A stretch of DNA of 64,000 bases from Teichococcus vastitatis (GTDB lineage: Bacteria > Pseudomonadota > Alphaproteobacteria > Acetobacterales > Acetobacteraceae), in NCBI RefSeq assembly GCF_003604215.1, contig NZ_QXGS01000001.1:1-64000 (forward strand), written 5' to 3'. The translations under genes and the position numbers were made by a program. The notes below the pieces were generated by a model that had not been told where the DNA came from, made no database searches, and was given only the letters and a program-made list of their open reading frames with translations. Shown in pieces: positions 20,075 to 28,968 of the stretch. The first letter of the stretch is position 1. Each line of letters opens with the position of its first letter.

Positions 20075-20764
20075 TCAGTCGCCCAGCGCCGGGGTTGCGC
20101 GCGCCAGGCCGCCATAAAGGTCCAGCATCCGCTCGCGCCACAGGAAGACCGGGTCGTCCGCCGCGAGCAGGTCCAGGGGCGAGACCACCCTCGCCCACTG
20201 GAAGCCGCCGAACACCGCATGGTCTCGGTAATCCGGCGCGTCGCCCCCCAGGAAAGGCTGTTCCGATACCACCGCGCGCATCGGCCCGAGCTTCTGCCGG
20301 AATTCGGGAAGGCGCGCCTCCCGCCCGGCGGTGACCTCCGCCAGGGGTTGACCGAAGCGTGCCTCGCGGCTGCGGATGAAGTAGGCCTGCGCCGGCTCGT
20401 CCAGCAGCGGGGGGATGTCGCTGACGATCAGGCGCACCAGCGCGGCGTTCAGCACCCCGTCGGCCCAGGCCGTCACGAAGCGCGCCGCCGCCACGCCGGC
20501 CGGAAACAAGGCCGGCCGGTCGGGGTAGCGCTCCTCCAGATAGCGGGCGATGGCCCAGGAATCGGCCACGGCGCTGTCGCCATCCACCAGCACCGGAACC
20601 TTGTCCTGGCCGGAGAAGGCGATGGCCTCGCCTTCGGTAAAGCGCCAGACGGCGCAATCCGCCTCCAGCCCCTTATGCGCCAGCGCCATGCGGGCGCGCC
20701 AGCAATAGGGGGAGAAGCGGCGGGCCGGATCGGTGCCGGCCAGTTCGTACAGGCGGCGCACCAT
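20075..20764 (-). CDS. Glutathione S-transferase family protein
   Basis: The 229-aa product has an N-terminal thioredoxin-like domain starting MVRRLYELAGTDPARRFSPY, then CWRARMALAHKGL, with a Ser/Cys pair at the usual catalytic helix. The glutathione-binding loop follows (KVPVLVDGDSAVADSWAIAR), then an all-helical C-terminal domain with a GGDAPDYRDHAVFGGFQW segment. The substrate is unknown. The second GST gene is 5 nt upstream on the same strand, and thiE converges on its 3' end. Confidence 0.85.
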   Translation of the reverse strand: MVRRLYELAGTDPARRFSPYCWRARMALAHKGLEADCAVWRFTEGEAIAFSGQDKVPVLVDGDSAVADSWAIARYLEERYPDRPALFPAGVAAARFVTAWADGVLNAALVRLIVSDIPPLLDEPAQAYFIRSREARFGQPLAEVTAGREARLPEFRQKLGPMRAVVSEQPFLGGDAPDYRDHAVFGGFQWARVVSPLDLLAADDPVFLWRERMLDLYGGLARATPALGD

Positions 20765-20769
20765 GCGGC

Positions 20770-21498
20770 TCAGCCGGCCTTCGGCGCGCTGGACGGGGCG
20801 GTGGACTGCGCCGTCTGGCCGAACAGCACGGAGCGCGAATCCTCGTTCACCGTGGCTGCCTGGCTGACCTGGGCGGCCAGGGCGTAGGCGCGCTCGGTGG
20901 CCGGCCGCGCCTTCACCACGGCGAACCAGCGGCCCAGATGGGGGAAATCCTCCAGCTTCTGGCCCTGCCGCTCATGCCGCGCGATCCAGGGATAGATCGC
21001 CATATCGGCGACGGAGTATTCAGCGCCGGCGACGAATTCGCGGTCGGCCAGGCGGCGGTCCAGCACGCCGTAGAGCCGGTTGGTTTCCTTGACGTAGCGG
21101 TCGATGGCGTAGGGGATCTTCTCCGGCGCATAGAGCGAGAAGTGGTGGTTCTGCCCGGCCATCGGCCCGAGGCCGCCCATCTGCCAGAACAGCCATTGCA
21201 GCACCTCAACCCGGCCGCGCACGTCGCCGGTGGGCGGAATGAAGCGGCCGATCTTCTCGGCGAGGTAGAGCAGGATGGCGCCGCTCTCGAACACCGGCAC
21301 CGGGGCGCCGCCGCCGGCGGGATCATGGTCCAGGATGGCCGGGATACGGTTGTTGGGCGCAATGGCCAGGAATTCCGGCCGGAACTGCTCGCCCTTGCCG
21401 ATGTTGACCGGGTGCAGCCGGAAAGGCAGGCCTGCCTCCTCGAGGAACATCGTGATTTTGTGGCCGTTCGGGGTGGTCCAGTAGTGCAGGTCGATCAT
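20770..21498 (-). CDS. Nu-class glutathione transferase / disulfide-bond oxidoreductase (YfcG-like)
   Basis: The 242-aa product from the ATG at 21496-21498 begins MIDLHYWTTPNGHKITMFLE. The TPNGHK motif and NNRIPAILDHDPAGGG, then FESGAILLYLAEK, are typical of YfcG/YghU, which reduce disulfides with two bound glutathiones. The C-terminal domain (GPMAGQNHHFSLYAPEKIPY, EYSVADMAIYPWI) and the EDSRSVLFGQTAQ tail also match that class. A further 40 upstream in-frame codons are Arg-rich and not family-like. Confidence 0.9.
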   Translation of the reverse strand: MIDLHYWTTPNGHKITMFLEEAGLPFRLHPVNIGKGEQFRPEFLAIAPNNRIPAILDHDPAGGGAPVPVFESGAILLYLAEKIGRFIPPTGDVRGRVEVLQWLFWQMGGLGPMAGQNHHFSLYAPEKIPYAIDRYVKETNRLYGVLDRRLADREFVAGAEYSVADMAIYPWIARHERQGQKLEDFPHLGRWFAVVKARPATERAYALAAQVSQAATVNEDSRSVLFGQTAQSTAPSSAPKAG

Positions 21499-21743
21499 GG
21501 CGCCGACTCCAAAATGGTCCCGGCGGCGCCGTCGCGGCGCATCCCGGTGGTTAGCGACGACGCTAGCCAGGGGATGGGGTCGCGGCAAGCGACGCCCGGA
21601 GCGCCCCCCGGCCGGCACTAGCGCATCTGGCGTGGCAGTCCCGGCTCCGCTACACGTTGGCCGTGTATCCTGATCCGCCTTTTCGGTCTTCCCGTGAAGG
21701 CGCGGGAGATGCGAAACTCACTAACCGCGGATCCCGGAGCGCC

Positions 21744-23945
21744 ATGGCCACGATCCTGATCCTCGATGACAGAACAACGAACCGCAACATCTTTGCCCGG
21801 TTGGCGATGTCGTTGGGCCAGAATATCCGCGTCGAGGCGTTTGGCGAGCCCGAGGCCGCCCTGGTGTGGCTCCGCGAGAATGAAGCCGACCTGATCGTCA
21901 CCGACTTTCGCATGCCCGGCATGGATGGTGCAGAATTCACGCGTCAGTTGCGTGCGGTTTCCCGCGGCCCGGCCGAGGCCGATATCCCGGTGATCGTGAT
22001 CACCGCCTACAATGATCGTGCCTATCGAATGCGGGCCCTGGAAGCCGGCGCCACCGATTTTCTGCTCAGCCCGGTCGATCATTATGAATTTCTAACAAGA
22101 GCGCGAAATTTGCTGCGCATGCGTTGGCAGCAGCAATTGATTCTGGATCGCGCGGTGAACCTGGAACGCGAGCTGGAGCACAGCACCCGCTCGCGGGAGG
22201 AGCTGCTGCGCGACAGCCGCAATGCCCTGGCGCAGGTGATCGACACGGTTCCGGCGCTGATCAGCGCCACCGACAAAGATGGCCGCTGCGTGTTCATCAA
22301 CGCGTCCCAGGCGCGCTTCAGCGGCTCCGATCCGGATTCGCTGGTTGGCCATGATATCTCCCTGATGCTGGGGCAGGCGCGGGCCGCCCGCTCCCGCACC
22401 CTCGACCAGCTGGTGTTCGAGACGGGCGAGCCGCTGCCGGCGCGAGAAGAGGAGGCGATCGGCCCGGACGGCACGCTGCGCTCCTTTCTGACCACCAAGG
22501 CTCCGCTGCACGATCGCGACGGCAAGGTCACGGCGGTGCTGACCACCTCCATCGAGATCACCGAGCGCAAGCAGGCCGAGCGCCGGCTCAGCCACATGGT
22601 GCACCATGACGCGCTGACCGGGCTGCCCAACCGGGCGCATCTGCGCGACCGGCTGCGGCGGGAACTGGCGCGCGGCCGGCGTGGCGACCATGTATTCGCC
22701 CTGATGTTCCTCGACCTTGACCGCTTCAAGGCGGTGAACGATGCCTACGGCCACCACCTGGGCGACGCGTTGCTGCACGACGCGGCGCAGCGCCTGATCG
22801 AGGCGATGCGGCCGGGCGACATGGTGGCGCGGCTCGGCGGCGATGAATTCGCCATCCTGCTGACCGACATCGCCGGGCAGGAGCAGGCGGAGGAACTGGC
22901 CGCCGAGGTGATGGCGACGCTATCCGCCCCGTTCCAGTTCGAGGGCGTCTCGCTGTCGGTCACCGCCAGCATCGGCATCACCCTGCATCCGCGCGACGGT
23001 ACCGATCCCGACGAGTTGCTGCGCAATGCCGACCTCGCCATGTACCGCGCCAAGGCGGAGGGGCGGAATGGCTGGCAGTTCTTCGCCGTGACCATGGAGG
23101 CACGGGCGCGCGAGGTGATGCAGATCGAGGCCGATCTACGCCAGGCGTTGGCGCGCCGCGAACTGGTGCTGCACTACCAGCCGCAGATCGAGCTGCGCAG
23201 CGGCCGAGTGGTCGGTGTGGAGGCCCTGCTGCGCTGGCGCCGCAATGGTCGCCTGAGCGGGCCCGGCCCGTTCCTGGCGGTGGCCGAGGAAACCGGCCTG
23301 ATCGGGCCGATCAACGAATGGGTGCTGGCCGAGGCCTGCCGCCAGGCCGCCGCCTGGGCCACCGAATGGAAGGCCGCCGGGGTGGAGCCGCTGCGCGTCG
23401 GCGTCAATCTTTCCCCCGTGCAGTTCCGCCGCCAGGATGTGCCCGCCCTGGTGCTGCGCGTGCTCGGTGAAACCGGTCTCGACCCGGCACTGCTCGACCT
23501 GGAGCTGACCGAGGGCATCCTGATGGATCAGGGCGCCGAGATGGCGGCCCGGCTGCAAAGCCTGCGGTCGCGCGGCATCTGCATCTCGGTGGACGATTTT
23601 GGCACCGGCTATTCCTCGCTCAGCTACGTCAAGAACTTCCCAGTCGACCGCCTGAAGATCGACCAGTCCTTCGTGCGGGGCATGACCACCGACGCCAATG
23701 ACGCAGCCATCGTGCGCACCATCATCGAGTTGGCGCATGTGCTGCGCCTGCAGGTGGTGGCCGAAGGCGTGGAAACCGAGGCGCAGCTGGAAGCGCTCCG
23801 CGCCGAGGGTTGCGACGAGGTGCAGGGCTTCCTGTTCAGCGAGGCGGTGCCGCCGGACAGCATCGACGCCCTGCTGCGCGGCGATCCTACTGGCCCTTAT
23901 CTAGCGGCCGGCGCCGCCCTGCGGAGCCCGGACAGCGGGCGGTGA
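21744..23945 (+). CDS. RpfG-like receiver fused to PAS-GGDEF-EAL (c-di-GMP enzyme)
   Basis: The 733-aa cytosolic protein has four parts. A receiver occupies about residues 1-125 (MATILILDDR; phosphoacceptor Asp54 in IVTDFRMPGMDG; LEAGATDFLLSPVD), followed by a coiled coil (RAVNLERELEHSTRSREEL). A PAS domain spans about 165-290. A GGDEF domain has an intact RLGGDEFAIL and FLDLDRFKAVND, so diguanylate cyclase activity is plausible. An EAL domain has EALLRW, ELTEGIL, DDFGTGYSSL, RLKIDQSFV, AEGVE and VQGFLFSE, so phosphodiesterase activity is plausible too. The receiver and coiled coil resemble those of RpfG, which ends in HD-GYP. GGAG 5 nt before the ATG sets the start. An RpfC-like kinase gene follows after 36 nt. 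Confidence 0.93.
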   Translation: MATILILDDRTTNRNIFARLAMSLGQNIRVEAFGEPEAALVWLRENEADLIVTDFRMPGMDGAEFTRQLRAVSRGPAEADIPVIVITAYNDRAYRMRALEAGATDFLLSPVDHYEFLTRARNLLRMRWQQQLILDRAVNLERELEHSTRSREELLRDSRNALAQVIDTVPALISATDKDGRCVFINASQARFSGSDPDSLVGHDISLMLGQARAARSRTLDQLVFETGEPLPAREEEAIGPDGTLRSFLTTKAPLHDRDGKVTAVLTTSIEITERKQAERRLSHMVHHDALTGLPNRAHLRDRLRRELARGRRGDHVFALMFLDLDRFKAVNDAYGHHLGDALLHDAAQRLIEAMRPGDMVARLGGDEFAILLTDIAGQEQAEELAAEVMATLSAPFQFEGVSLSVTASIGITLHPRDGTDPDELLRNADLAMYRAKAEGRNGWQFFAVTMEARAREVMQIEADLRQALARRELVLHYQPQIELRSGRVVGVEALLRWRRNGRLSGPGPFLAVAEETGLIGPINEWVLAEACRQAAAWATEWKAAGVEPLRVGVNLSPVQFRRQDVPALVLRVLGETGLDPALLDLELTEGILMDQGAEMAARLQSLRSRGICISVDDFGTGYSSLSYVKNFPVDRLKIDQSFVRGMTTDANDAAIVRTIIELAHVLRLQVVAEGVETEAQLEALRAEGCDEVQGFLFSEAVPPDSIDALLRGDPTGPYLAAGAALRSPDSGR

Positions 23946-23981
23946 GGCCATCATGGCGGTGATCGCTTCGAGGGGCGCGGG

Positions 23982-26537
23982 ATGACCACAGCGGAGGGCC
24001 CGGCGCCGCGCCGTCCGGGGCTGCTGCGACGCAGCCTGGGGCGGATCACGGCGCGGCTGCGCGGGCGCTCCGACAGTGAGCACGAGATGAGCTTCAACCG
24101 GCTGGCCTTTGCCGGGATCATCGCGCTGGTGATGCTGTTCAGCACCTCGCCCGGCACCAGCACCGCCCTGCTGGTGCTGTTGACCCTGTACATCCCCCTG
24201 GCCTGCGGCATCCTGCTGCACATCGTGCTGCGCCCGGCGGCCAATCCGCGGCGCCGGATGGCCGCGCTGGTGCTGGATTGCGGCTTCCTGTCCCTGGAGC
24301 TGTATCTCGGCGGCGAGTCCGCCTCGATGTTCTTCGCGATCTATCTCTGGGTGATTTTCGGCAACGGCTTCCGCTTCGGCCTGAAGGCGCTCCACGCCTC
24401 GATGGCCTGTGCCATGGTGGGCTTCAGTGTGGTGATCCTAGCGTCGCCCTTCTGGTGGCAGCAGATCCACCTGTCGCTCGGGCTGTTGGCTAGCCTGTTG
24501 GTCTTGCCGGCTTATGCCGGGCGGCTGATCCAGCGATTGTCGCAGGCCCGGCAGCAGGCGGAAGCGGCGAGCAAGGCGAAGTCGCTGTTCCTGGCCGCGG
24601 TCAGCCACGAGCTGCGCACACCGCTGAACGCCATCATCGGTATGGGCGGGCTGTTGCGCGAAACCCGCCTCGACACCGACCAGGCCGAAATGGCGCGGAC
24701 GGTGGACAGCGCCGCGCGCACCCTGTTGTCGCTGATCGAGGACGTGCTGAACCTGTCCCGCATCGAGGCGGGCCGCATGCCGGTCAGCCACGAGCCGTTC
24801 GAGCTGATGGAGTTGCTGGCCGAGCTGCGCAGCCTGCTCACCGCCCAGTGCAACGCCAAGGGCCTGCGGCTGAGCCTGCATGTCACGCCGCGCACGCCAC
24901 CGCGGCTGGTGGGCGATCGCCGCCAGTTGCTCGAGGTGCTGATGAACCTCGCCGGTAACGCTGTGAAGTTCACCACCGAGGGCGGCGTCACCGTGGCCCT
25001 CGACGTGGCGCCCGATCCTGCCGCGAAGGGTCGCGCGCGCCTGTCGGTGGAGGTCTCGGACACCGGCATCGGCATCGCGCCGGACGCTCAGGGGCGGATC
25101 TTCGAGGATTTCACCCAGGCGGATGCCAGCATCATCAATCGCTTCGGCGGCACCGGGCTGGGGCTGGCCATCTGCCGCCGCATTGTTCAGCTCCTGGGTG
25201 GCGAGATCGGCGTGGTGTCGGCCCTCGGCACCGGAAGCACCTTTCACTTCCACCTCCCTATCGCCCCCGCGGACGCTGACAATATGGCGCGCCCCGCGGC
25301 CCTGGACCGGCTCAGCATCGTGGTGCTGGAGCCTGACGTGGCGCGGCGCCAGGTCCTGCTGCAGCGGCTGGGCAGCCTGGAGCCGGGCCTGCTGCGCGCC
25401 GCCGACGACACCGCCGTGGCGCTGCGCCTGCTCAACGGGCCGCAGGATGTCGGCGCGCCGCCTCCCCTGTTGCTGACCGGGCCGGACACGCCTCCGCCGG
25501 CGGGCTTCGATCCGTGCCGCTGCCTGCGGCTGGCTAGGGATGTCCCGGACGGTCTGCCGCCCGAGATGCGGCGGCGCGATTGCCTGTCGCTCCTGCCGGC
25601 GGATCCGCCGGCGGCGCTGCTGCGCGATGCGCTGCGCCTGGGCCTGCTGCTGGCCACGGCCCGCGGCCAGCTTCCCCCGCGCGTGGCGGAGGAGCCAGGC
25701 ACGGAAGCGGCCGGGGCGCCGCCGCAGCGGCCCCTGCACGTGCTGGTGGCCGATGACAGCCCGGTGAATCGCCGCGTGCTGGACCGCATCCTCCAGCATG
25801 GCGGCCACAGCGCGGTGCTGGTGGAAGATGGCGAGGCGGCGCTCGACGTGCTGGAAACCTCGGCGGACAGCTTCGACCTGGTGCTGATGGACGTGAACAT
25901 GCCGCGCATGGACGGGTTGGAAGCGACCAAGATGTTCCGCGTCATGGCCCTGGGTCAGGCGCACCTGCCGATCCTGGCGCTGACCGCCGACGCCACCGCC
26001 GATACCACCCAGCGCTGCAAGGCGGCCGGGATGGATGGCCATCTGACCAAGCCGGTACGGCCGGACGAGCTGCTCAGCGTCGTGGCGAACCAGGCGCGGG
26101 CGCCTCGCCGGCCTGGACCGGCCGTCTTTCCCGCGCCGCGGGGTGGCGCGGTGGTGGCCGAGATGGCCGCGCATCCCCGGTTTCGCCCCGCCAATGCCGT
26201 GCTGGACCCGGAAACCGTGGAAACGCTGCGCCAGCTCGGCGGCAACGACTTCCTGCGCGAGCTGGGCGAGGATTTCCTGCAAGATGCCGGACATCTGGTG
26301 GAGGCCATCGCCGAGGCGGCCGAGGCTGGCGATTCGGCGCGGTTCCAGGCGGAGGTGCATGCACTGCGCTCCAGCGCCGCCAATTTCGGCGCCGTCGCGG
26401 TGACGCGGCTCTGCGGCGAATGGCGCGGCCTGGAGCGGGAGGCCATGATGCGGCAGGGCCGTGCGCTGGCGGAGAGCGGCCGGGATGCGCTGGATCGGAC
26501 CCGGACGGCGCTTCACGAGGAAGCACCACCCGGCTGA
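23982..26537 (+). CDS. rpfC: RpfC-like hybrid sensor histidine kinase
   Basis: The 851-aa membrane protein starts with a short basic cytosolic segment ending [16 protein letters not shown], much as RpfC does. About five membrane helices (residues ~41-180) with short loops follow, with no large periplasmic domain. Then come a HisKA domain ([15 protein letters not shown], His209), HATPase ([27 protein letters not shown]), a degenerate middle domain (~430-560), a receiver ([11 protein letters not shown]; Asp in [13 protein letters not shown]) and a C-terminal HPt domain ([13 protein letters not shown]). This is the architecture of the DSF receptor RpfC. It is downstream of an RpfG-like response regulator and convergent with an RpfF-type synthase. 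Confidence 0.85.
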   Translation: MTTAEGPAPRRPGLLRRSLGRITARLRGRSDSEHEMSFNRLAFAGIIALVMLFSTSPGTSTALLVLLTLYIPLACGILLHIVLRPAANPRRRMAALVLDCGFLSLELYLGGESASMFFAIYLWVIFGNGFRFGLKALHASMACAMVGFSVVILASPFWWQQIHLSLGLLASLLVLPAYAGRLIQRLSQARQQAEAASKAKSLFLAAVSHELRTPLNAIIGMGGLLRETRLDTDQAEMARTVDSAARTLLSLIEDVLNLSRIEAGRMPVSHEPFELMELLAELRSLLTAQCNAKGLRLSLHVTPRTPPRLVGDRRQLLEVLMNLAGNAVKFTTEGGVTVALDVAPDPAAKGRARLSVEVSDTGIGIAPDAQGRIFEDFTQADASIINRFGGTGLGLAICRRIVQLLGGEIGVVSALGTGSTFHFHLPIAPADADNMARPAALDRLSIVVLEPDVARRQVLLQRLGSLEPGLLRAADDTAVALRLLNGPQDVGAPPPLLLTGPDTPPPAGFDPCRCLRLARDVPDGLPPEMRRRDCLSLLPADPPAALLRDALRLGLLLATARGQLPPRVAEEPGTEAAGAPPQRPLHVLVADDSPVNRRVLDRILQHGGHSAVLVEDGEAALDVLETSADSFDLVLMDVNMPRMDGLEATKMFRVMALGQAHLPILALTADATADTTQRCKAAGMDGHLTKPVRPDELLSVVANQARAPRRPGPAVFPAPRGGAVVAEMAAHPRFRPANAVLDPETVETLRQLGGNDFLRELGEDFLQDAGHLVEAIAEAAEAGDSARFQAEVHALRSSAANFGAVAVTRLCGEWRGLEREAMMRQGRALAESGRDALDRTRTALHEEAPPG

Positions 26538-26577
26538 GCGCCGGCGGTGACGGCCAAGCCGACGAGCGGGGCGGCGC

Positions 26578-26594
26578 GGGGGGATTTTCCCCCC
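26578..26594. terminator. Hairpin between convergent rpfC and rpfF
   Basis: GGGGGGA-TTT-TCCCCCC is a perfect 7-bp stem with a 3-nt loop lying 40 nt after the kinase stop and 28 nt before the rpfF stop. There is no U-tract on either side, but the position suits a shared bidirectional terminator. Confidence 0.4.
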
Positions 26595-26622
26595 TGTCGT
26601 GCGGCAGGCGCGGCATGGCCGC

Positions 26623-27570
26623 TTATTCCGCCGCGTTCGCGTAGCCCGGCGACGCCAAGCCGGCCAGACGGCGCTCCTGCGCGGCCACCAGCCGGCCCAT
26701 CTTCTTCAGGTCGGCTTCGCCCAGATTCATCGCCGCTTCGGCCCACATCTCCACCACGTCGCGCAGTTCCTCCAGCGTCACGGGATCGACGCGACGGCGG
26801 GCACGATGCAGGGTGAAGTGCGCGTTGTGCTTGCGACTGTGGCGGGCAATGTAGTCCCGTGCGACGGCCTCGCCCTGCCCGTCCTCCGCCAGCACGTCCA
26901 CCACGCCCATGGCATGCAGTTCCTCGGCGGTGTGGATCCGGCCGGAGGTGATCAGCTCCTCCGCCTGGCGGCGCCCGATGCGGCGCGACAGGAAGCTGTA
27001 GGCGCCCATGCCGGGGAACATGTTGAACAGGATCTCCGGCAGGCCGATCTTGGCCGAGCGCTCGGCCACGATCATGTCGAAGGACAGCGCATGCTCGAAG
27101 CCGCCGCCGAGAGCGTCGCCCTGCACCAGCGCCATGGTGATCAGCGGCAGGTCGAAGGCGACGCTGTTGCGGTGAATGGCTTCCACGGCAATGTGGCCGT
27201 AGCGCACCAGGGAAGCGTGGTCGCGGGAGCGGATCCGCTCGGCGAAATGCGCCAGGTCGCCGCCCAGATTGTAGATCCCCGGCACCGCCGAGTTCGTCAC
27301 GAACCAGTCGGCCGGGCGCTCCTCGCCGGCCGCGTGCCGGGCGGCGAAGAAGTCCACCGTCGCCTGCTGCATGCGGTGCACGTCCTGCATCAGCTCCAGG
27401 GTGTAGGAGGGGCGGCCCTGGGGGCGCATGGTGCACCACAAGGTACGGCTCGGCGCCTCCAGCCGCAATTCCAGATTGTCGAGCTGCAGCGGTAGGCCCA
27501 TCGGGACAACGGCCGGGGTGCGGTGTCCGGCGGACAGGGCGGCGGGGATGATGGAGCGGGAAAAGAACAT
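26623..27570 (-). CDS. rpfF: RpfF-type DSF synthase (crotonase fold)
   Basis: RpfF makes cis-2-unsaturated fatty-acid (DSF) signals from acyl-ACP by combined dehydratase and thioesterase activity. The 315-aa product has the RpfF-specific run GIYNLGGDLAHFAERIR, ALVQGDALGGGFEHALS, IVAERSAKIGLPE and LFNMFPGMGAYSFLSRR, then TAEELHAMGVVDVLAEDG. Glu159 and Glu179 are 20 residues apart, the same spacing as the catalytic Glu141/Glu161 pair of Xanthomonas RpfF. Ordinary enoyl-CoA hydratases lack the FPGMGAYS segment. It is about 25 residues longer than Xanthomonas RpfF at the N-terminus. GGAG 7 nt upstream fixes the ATG at 27568-27570. It converges with the RpfC-like kinase gene. Confidence 0.9.
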   Translation of the reverse strand: MFFSRSIIPAALSAGHRTPAVVPMGLPLQLDNLELRLEAPSRTLWCTMRPQGRPSYTLELMQDVHRMQQATVDFFAARHAAGEERPADWFVTNSAVPGIYNLGGDLAHFAERIRSRDHASLVRYGHIAVEAIHRNSVAFDLPLITMALVQGDALGGGFEHALSFDMIVAERSAKIGLPEILFNMFPGMGAYSFLSRRIGRRQAEELITSGRIHTAEELHAMGVVDVLAEDGQGEAVARDYIARHSRKHNAHFTLHRARRRVDPVTLEELRDVVEMWAEAAMNLGEADLKKMGRLVAAQERRLAGLASPGYANAAE

Positions 27571-27825
27571 ACGGATTCTCCTGCGGGGCGGCATTGCCGC
27601 CGTGTCGCGAGCCGCCTTCCTGCCGACCGCCGGCAGGTTCTGGGCGGATTTCGCAGGGCCATCCTAAAGCGCACAGATTGAAGATTGGGGGATAGGTCTT
27701 CGTGAAATCGACAGGTCTGGCGCCCTGATCCCAGACCAGGGATGGGGGCTGAACAGGCTTTCCTGGCGGGCAACCGGCCCGAGCAGGCCGACGTTTCACC
27801 TTGGCAACCTGTTCAGCCCGGTCCG

Positions 27826-28377
27826 ATGTCGCTGATCGACCAAGAGATCCTGTCCTGCCTGCCGGATCTTCGGGCTTATGCCCGTTCGCTGACGCGCGAC
27901 CGGGACGCCGCCGATGACCTGGTGCAGGACGCGGTGCTGCGCATGCTGAATTCCGCGGAGCGTTACCAGCATGGCACACGTTTCAAGGCCTGGGCCTTTA
28001 CCATCCTGCGCAACCGCTTCCTGAACGAATTCGCAGCCCGCCGGCGGCAGCAGTGGCATGCGGGGGAGGAGGCCCTGGTCCGGCTCGCTGTGGCGGCCCG
28101 GCAGGAGGAAGGGCTGGAGATGGTCGACCTGCGCCGCATCTTCCACGAATTGCCGGAAGAACACCGCTCGATCCTGTCGCTGGTTGCCGGGTCCGGGATG
28201 CCCTACGAGGAAGTGGCGAGGGTGCTGAGCTGCGCCGTCGGCACCGTCAAGAGCCGGGTTCACCGGGCGCGTGGCGCCCTGGTGCGGCTGATCCTGGCGG
28301 AACAGGCACCGGCACGGCCCCGCACCCGGCGGCTGGGCGCGGCGATCCGCGCCAGCAGCCGGCTGCGTCCGCCCTGA
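27826..28377 (+). CDS. ECF RNA polymerase sigma factor
   Basis: The 183-aa sigma70-family protein has region 2 (DLRAYARSLTRDRDAADDLV, then TRFKAWAFTILRNRFLNEF) and region 4 (LPEEHRSILSLVAGSGMPYE, then AVGTVKSRVHRARGALV), with no region 3. Its region 2 resembles the EcfG general-stress sigma factors of alphaproteobacteria, although neither NepR nor PhyR is in this window. The ATG at 27826 begins MSLIDQEILSCLPDLRAYAR; an upstream in-frame start would add 28 Gly/Pro/Gln-rich residues. It diverges from rpfF (255-nt intergenic) and precedes a cluster of stress-type genes. Confidence 0.9.
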   Translation: MSLIDQEILSCLPDLRAYARSLTRDRDAADDLVQDAVLRMLNSAERYQHGTRFKAWAFTILRNRFLNEFAARRRQQWHAGEEALVRLAVAARQEEGLEMVDLRRIFHELPEEHRSILSLVAGSGMPYEEVARVLSCAVGTVKSRVHRARGALVRLILAEQAPARPRTRRLGAAIRASSRLRPP

Positions 28378-28381
28378 GCCG

Positions 28382-28813
28382 CTACAGCCCGTCGCGTGAT
28401 CCGTAGGGAGATGGTCCGTAATGGTCGCGGACCCGCTCGCCCCAATCCGCGTCGGACCAGTCCACCGGCTTGTCGGCGGAGAAGGATGGCGCGTTGGCCA
28501 GTTGCGCCTCCGTGACATCGACCACGTAGCCGCCGAGGCCGATGTCGTAGCGCAGCTTCTTCCAGGGCAGCGGGTAGCTCGAAGCCCCCAGCCCCAGGAA
28601 GCCACCGAACGACAGCACGGCATACTCAACCGTGCCGGCGACCTTGTCGATCATCAGGGTGCGCACGGAGCCGAGCCGGTTACCGGTCGGATCGTACACC
28701 GCCGTGCCTTCGACCCGGTCGGACGCGATCAGCGGCTTGGCACCGCGCGCCGCCGGGTCGGAGCTGGAGGAAGCGGCCGCACCAGCGGCCGCGCCGTGCA
28801 TTGGTTCGGACAT
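28382..28813 (-). CDS. PRC-barrel domain protein
   Basis: The 143-aa product has a disordered Ala/Ser N-terminus and then a PRC-barrel fold: SDRVEGTAVYDPTGNRLGSV, LMIDKVAGTVEYAVLSFGGF and YPLPWKKLRYD. The last ~40 residues are charged and aromatic. PRC-barrel proteins of this kind are frequent members of alphaproteobacterial general-stress regulons. An EcfG-like promoter (GGAAC-N16-CGTT) lies 36-60 nt before the start codon. It converges with the ECF sigma gene, stop to stop, 4 nt apart. Confidence 0.88.
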   Translation of the reverse strand: MSEPMHGAAAGAAASSSSDPAARGAKPLIASDRVEGTAVYDPTGNRLGSVRTLMIDKVAGTVEYAVLSFGGFLGLGASSYPLPWKKLRYDIGLGGYVVDVTEAQLANAPSFSADKPVDWSDADWGERVRDHYGPSPYGSRDGL

Positions 28814-28848
28814 CCGCCGTCTCCCTCATCTGCAAGCTTCGGGGAATC

Positions 28849-28873
28849 AACGCGGCGTAGCCGGCGCGGTTCC
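28849..28873 (-). promoter_or_regulatory. EcfG-type general-stress promoter for the PRC-barrel gene
   Basis: Read on the minus strand, GGAAC (28873-28869), 16 nt and CGTT (28852-28849) fit the -35/-10 consensus of alphaproteobacterial EcfG sigma factors exactly. Transcription would begin around 28842, leaving a leader of about 30 nt before the PRC-barrel ATG at 28813. Confidence 0.7.
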
Positions 28874-28916
28874 CTGTGGCCGCGCGGCAACCCCACCGCC
28901 ACCGGCGCTTTTCATT

Positions 28917-28949
28917 CCTCATGAGGCGGCTGTGCCTAGGCATAGCCGC
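28917..28949. promoter_or_regulatory. Inverted repeats upstream of the small membrane protein gene
   Basis: The perfect palindrome CCTCATGAGG (28917-28926) abuts an 11-bp inverted repeat with one G-T mismatch, GCGGCTGTGCC-TA-GGCATAGCCGC (28926-28949). The repeat ends 19 nt before the ATG at 28969. It could be an operator or an mRNA leader hairpin. Confidence 0.4.
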
Positions 28950-28968
28950 GACCCGCAGGGAGACTTCC

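Noticed and set aside
26623-27570. Annotation as a plain enoyl-CoA hydratase/isomerase
   Set aside because: The RpfF-specific segments, the Glu pair with 20-residue spacing and the adjacent RpfC-like kinase favour a DSF synthase.
27728-27743. ATCCC-N6-GGGAT inverted repeat in the rpfF/sigma intergenic region as an operator
   Set aside because: Five-base arms are too short to distinguish from chance in GC-rich DNA without conservation data.
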